A stretch of 64,000 bases of DNA from Roseibium denhamense. GTDB taxonomy: Bacteria; Pseudomonadota; Alphaproteobacteria; Rhizobiales; Stappiaceae. Position numbers and translations under genes: made by a program. The stretch's first letter is position 1. Each line of letters begins with the position of its first letter. The stretch covers positions 47,784-111,783 of the forward strand of contig NZ_SMLZ01000104.1 of the NCBI RefSeq assembly GCF_009711415.1. The letters are read 5' to 3'. Positions 61,764-64,000 of this stretch are shown piece after piece. The notes beneath the pieces were generated by a model. It was not told where the DNA came from. It did not search any database and saw only the letters and a program-made list of their open reading frames with translations.

Positions 61764-62837
61764 TTAGATCTGCGCAGTATTTGCGATCTTCGCTTCCCAA
61801 AACGCAATCAGCGACTTCACGCTGCCGGTGCTGGCCGTCACAACGCCGGACTCCGCTTTTGTGGGAACAGCACTGACACTGACGGCGTCCGACCGCGCCC
61901 GTGTTGCCGTCGCTGCGACTTCCGCCGTGGAGGTTTTGGCCTTGAACATCGACGCCTTCACTTCAACCACTGTCTTGGTGATGTCGAAAACGAGAAATCC
62001 AACATCAAACAGTCCGATATTGATATCGATGGCTGTAGAGATGTTGAGGGAAACGCTGGCCCGGTAGGAGAAACCATATCCGAAGTAGAATTCGACATTG
62101 CGGCCTCTGAAGAAACACAGTTGGTTGCCCCAGATATCTTCATAGTTGTCGGCACGCATGATTGTGGAATTGTCTTCCGTGACATCCGCGGTGCTGGTGC
62201 CATTCACCTGAAGATAAAGCGACTTTCCTTCGATATAGACATCGGAACTGCCTTCGTCGGCAATGATCTCGATCCCTTTTTCACCGGAGCTGTTCACGGA
62301 CCGCGTCGAGTAGGAATCGTTGGGTCCAATACCGGACCGCATGCTTACCTTTTTGGCTGACCGGACATTGTAGTTCTTCCCGGTTTTCAGACTGACATCT
62401 CCGGTGTCCGCGATAATTGTAATCTTGTCGCCGGACTGGATATGGATCTTTTCATCCGTGTTGATGTAAAGACGGTCAGACGCACGCAAAAGCACGCGCC
62501 CGTCACAGGCGAGCAGCATTCCGCAGCTCCCGGCGCCGTTCGGGCCGCCGGAGTTCACCGTCGCATCGCTGGCTTCGTCGCTGATGTGCTTGGCCGGATA
62601 AAAGGCTGGCATAACGCCATCGGCAAGCGCTGCATCTTCTTCAATGTCGGAGTAGCTGCCGAGCCTCAAAAACGCCCCGGGCGCGGATACACCATTGGTG
62701 CCACTGTCGCCGGCGGCCGGCACATAAAAATATTGATATCTGGTCGAGTATGGCGTCCCGCTGTCGTCGGCCGGTTCATCTTCGGGAGGCACGTTGCTCT
62801 CGATTTCATCCCCGGCGTCCAAGACATCGCTCTGCAT
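61764..62837 (-). CDS. Unknown protein, beta-helix-like; paralogue of the 60572-61687 gene
   Basis: The 357-residue protein shares blocks in the same order with the convergent gene: TRYQYFYVP, PGAFLRLGSYSDIEED, LACDGRVLLRA, the IHIQSGDKITIIADTGDVSLKTGKNYNVRSAKKVSMRSG repeat region (about residues 140-180), EIIADEGSSDVYIEGKSLYLQ, YEDIWGN and SYRASVSLNISTAIDIN. The C-terminal 80 residues are Ala/Ser/Thr/Lys-rich and not conserved. No signal peptide or transmembrane segment is clear. Convergent paralogues at one locus suggest a duplication with inversion. Confidence 0.8.
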   Translation of the reverse strand: MQSDVLDAGDEIESNVPPEDEPADDSGTPYSTRYQYFYVPAAGDSGTNGVSAPGAFLRLGSYSDIEEDAALADGVMPAFYPAKHISDEASDATVNSGGPNGAGSCGMLLACDGRVLLRASDRLYINTDEKIHIQSGDKITIIADTGDVSLKTGKNYNVRSAKKVSMRSGIGPNDSYSTRSVNSSGEKGIEIIADEGSSDVYIEGKSLYLQVNGTSTADVTEDNSTIMRADNYEDIWGNQLCFFRGRNVEFYFGYGFSYRASVSLNISTAIDINIGLFDVGFLVFDITKTVVEVKASMFKAKTSTAEVAATATRARSDAVSVSAVPTKAESGVVTASTGSVKSLIAFWEAKIANTAQI

Positions 62838-63105
62838 AAGTCACTCCCAACTGTCACAAAACTGTAACACGGCATTTCAAGCACCAGCAATCTGGGTGTT
62901 TTGACAGGGGACGCGAACTGAGAATGGAACGGAAACGCCGCGTCAGGACTGCGCGAAACTGTCTTTGCCAGTTTGAGAAAACCGGCGGGAAATATTGTCC
63001 TTAGAGACAATATGACGTTTGACATCAAAGGCTTTTGAACCAATCTTCGGCCTTCGATCCGACATCTTCATCCACTACCCCAATAGACCAAGCCGGAACG
63101 ACACC

Positions 63106-63855
63106 ATGTCCGCAATCTCCCGCCTGTCCGTAAATGTAAATGCCGTAGCGATGCTGCGGAACCGCCGCGACCTTCCTTGGCCGAGCGTGACAGGACTCGC
63201 GGCACTTGCCATGGATGCCGGCGCGAAGGGGATAACCGTGCACCCGCGGCCGGACGAGCGCCACATCCGGAAGTCCGACGTTTTCGACCTGGCCGAATTG
63301 ATCGAGGACCGGTTCCCAAACAAGGAATTGTGCCTGGAAGGCTATCCATCACCGGACTTCCTGAAACTCGTGGAAGACGCGCGGCCCGAGCAGGTCCTGT
63401 TCGTGCCAGACGACCCCGAGCAGACCACATCCGACCATGGCTGGGATTTTTCAAAAGACACCGGGATCCTAGAGACCGCCATTGCTGCATCGAAAGAGTG
63501 GGCCGTCACCGTGTCGCTCTTTTGTGACCCGGATCCAGCCTCTGCCGAACAAGCCGCTGCCCTCGGGGCGGAGCGGATCGAAATCTACACAGGTCCTTAT
63601 GGCGCCTGTTATGACGATCCCGCCAGCGCGGAAAGGGAACTCGGCAAGATTGCTGCGGCGGCCGAAGCTGCTAGAAGCGCTGGCCTGGGCGTCAACGCCG
63701 GGCACGATCTCACGGTTGAAAACATCCCGCCCCTTCTGGAGCGCGCGCCATTCATCCGGGAAATGTCGATCGGTCACGGATTTACAGCCGATGCGCTGGT
63801 TCATGGGTTTGCGCAAAGCGTCCAACGGTTCCGCCGCGCGATGGGCGAACTTTGA
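63106..63855 (+). CDS. pdxJ: Pyridoxine 5'-phosphate synthase
   Basis: The 249-residue TIM-barrel enzyme makes pyridoxine phosphate from 1-deoxyxylulose-5-phosphate and aminoacetone phosphate derivatives. Family motifs are SVNVNAVAMLRNRRD near the start, GAKGITVHPRPDERHIRKSDV with the active-site His (about residue 50), EQVLFVPDDPEQTTSDHGWDF (about 105), GAERIEIYTGPYG and GLGVNAGHDLTVEN. The start at 63106 gives the normal length. Nothing is coded in the remaining 145 nt of the window. The longer frame start at 63019 is less likely. Confidence 0.94.
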   Translation: MSAISRLSVNVNAVAMLRNRRDLPWPSVTGLAALAMDAGAKGITVHPRPDERHIRKSDVFDLAELIEDRFPNKELCLEGYPSPDFLKLVEDARPEQVLFVPDDPEQTTSDHGWDFSKDTGILETAIAASKEWAVTVSLFCDPDPASAEQAAALGAERIEIYTGPYGACYDDPASAERELGKIAAAAEAARSAGLGVNAGHDLTVENIPPLLERAPFIREMSIGHGFTADALVHGFAQSVQRFRRAMGEL

Positions 63856-64000
63856 CGCGCGCCGGAGCCGGACCTGCATTCCATTTCAATTTGAAAACAG
63901 ATCCACAGTTCGATCCATTACCAGAGGCAGACCGCCGCCCCCCCGCCAAACAGGCGCGCCTCCGGGAAGCTTAATAACCAATCCCTCCCAGACCGGACCA

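Overview
The window is a chromosomal stretch from an alphaproteobacterium. Gene content and order point to the Hyphomicrobiales, most likely a marine Roseibium/Labrenzia-type (Stappiaceae) organism. Pointers are the frc fructose ABC operon under a ROK repressor, split Entner-Doudoroff genes, an ilvB attenuator with a Leu/Ile/Val leader peptide, RIME-like palindromic mosaic repeats, TRAP receptors and stand-alone DMT permeases. The taxonomic call is inference; there is no rRNA. I see no insertion sequence, prophage or CRISPR array.

Layout. 1-9.6 kb: the tail of an atypical SDR; a FadL-type porin broken by an in-frame TGA; an FAH-family hydrolase; a TPP-riboswitch operon thiM-thiD-TRAP receptor; small Lrp-like and periplasmic proteins; a DMT permease; an SbmA/BacA-like transporter. 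9.6-20.7 kb: an orphan CoxL-type molybdenum hydroxylase; a RimB-RimK-AstE-like cluster; a second DMT permease; an acyl-CoA ligase; adenine deaminase overlapping an AAA ATPase. 21-33.4 kb is a sugar island: frcR-frcBCA-fructokinase, zwf, edd, eda and pgi. Together these take fructose to pyruvate and glyceraldehyde-3-phosphate by the Entner-Doudoroff route, except that no pgl is present. A shared palindrome centred on CG lies before zwf, edd and pgi.

33.6-39.6 kb: three tandem glycine-zipper lipoproteins, divergent ald and an Lrp-type regulator, an SMP-30 lactonase, two secreted proteins built from a PAVY-type repeat, and trhO. 39.7-44.4 kb is the most unusual region: an R-body (reb) locus with three RebB-type proteins, a fourth divergent one, three associated unknown proteins and an ECF sigma factor. 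One exact motif, TCACAA-N14-CGTC, precedes the sigma gene and two reb transcription units, which suggests a self-contained, autoregulated regulon.

44.7-64 kb: tRNA-Lys; the attenuated ilvB-ilvN operon; a secreted astacin-like protease with FG-GAP-type repeats; a DUF5996 protein; an SDR lacking its catalytic Tyr; a PAS-GGDEF-EAL protein; serA; a membrane diguanylate cyclase; a Zur-box COG0523 GTPase with a DUF1826 partner; a convergent pair of unknown paralogues with beta-helix-like repeats; and pdxJ.

Four copies of a ~100 bp two-hairpin element (RIME-like) lie between genes: after the FAH gene, between frcA and fructokinase, between zwf and edd, and after serA.
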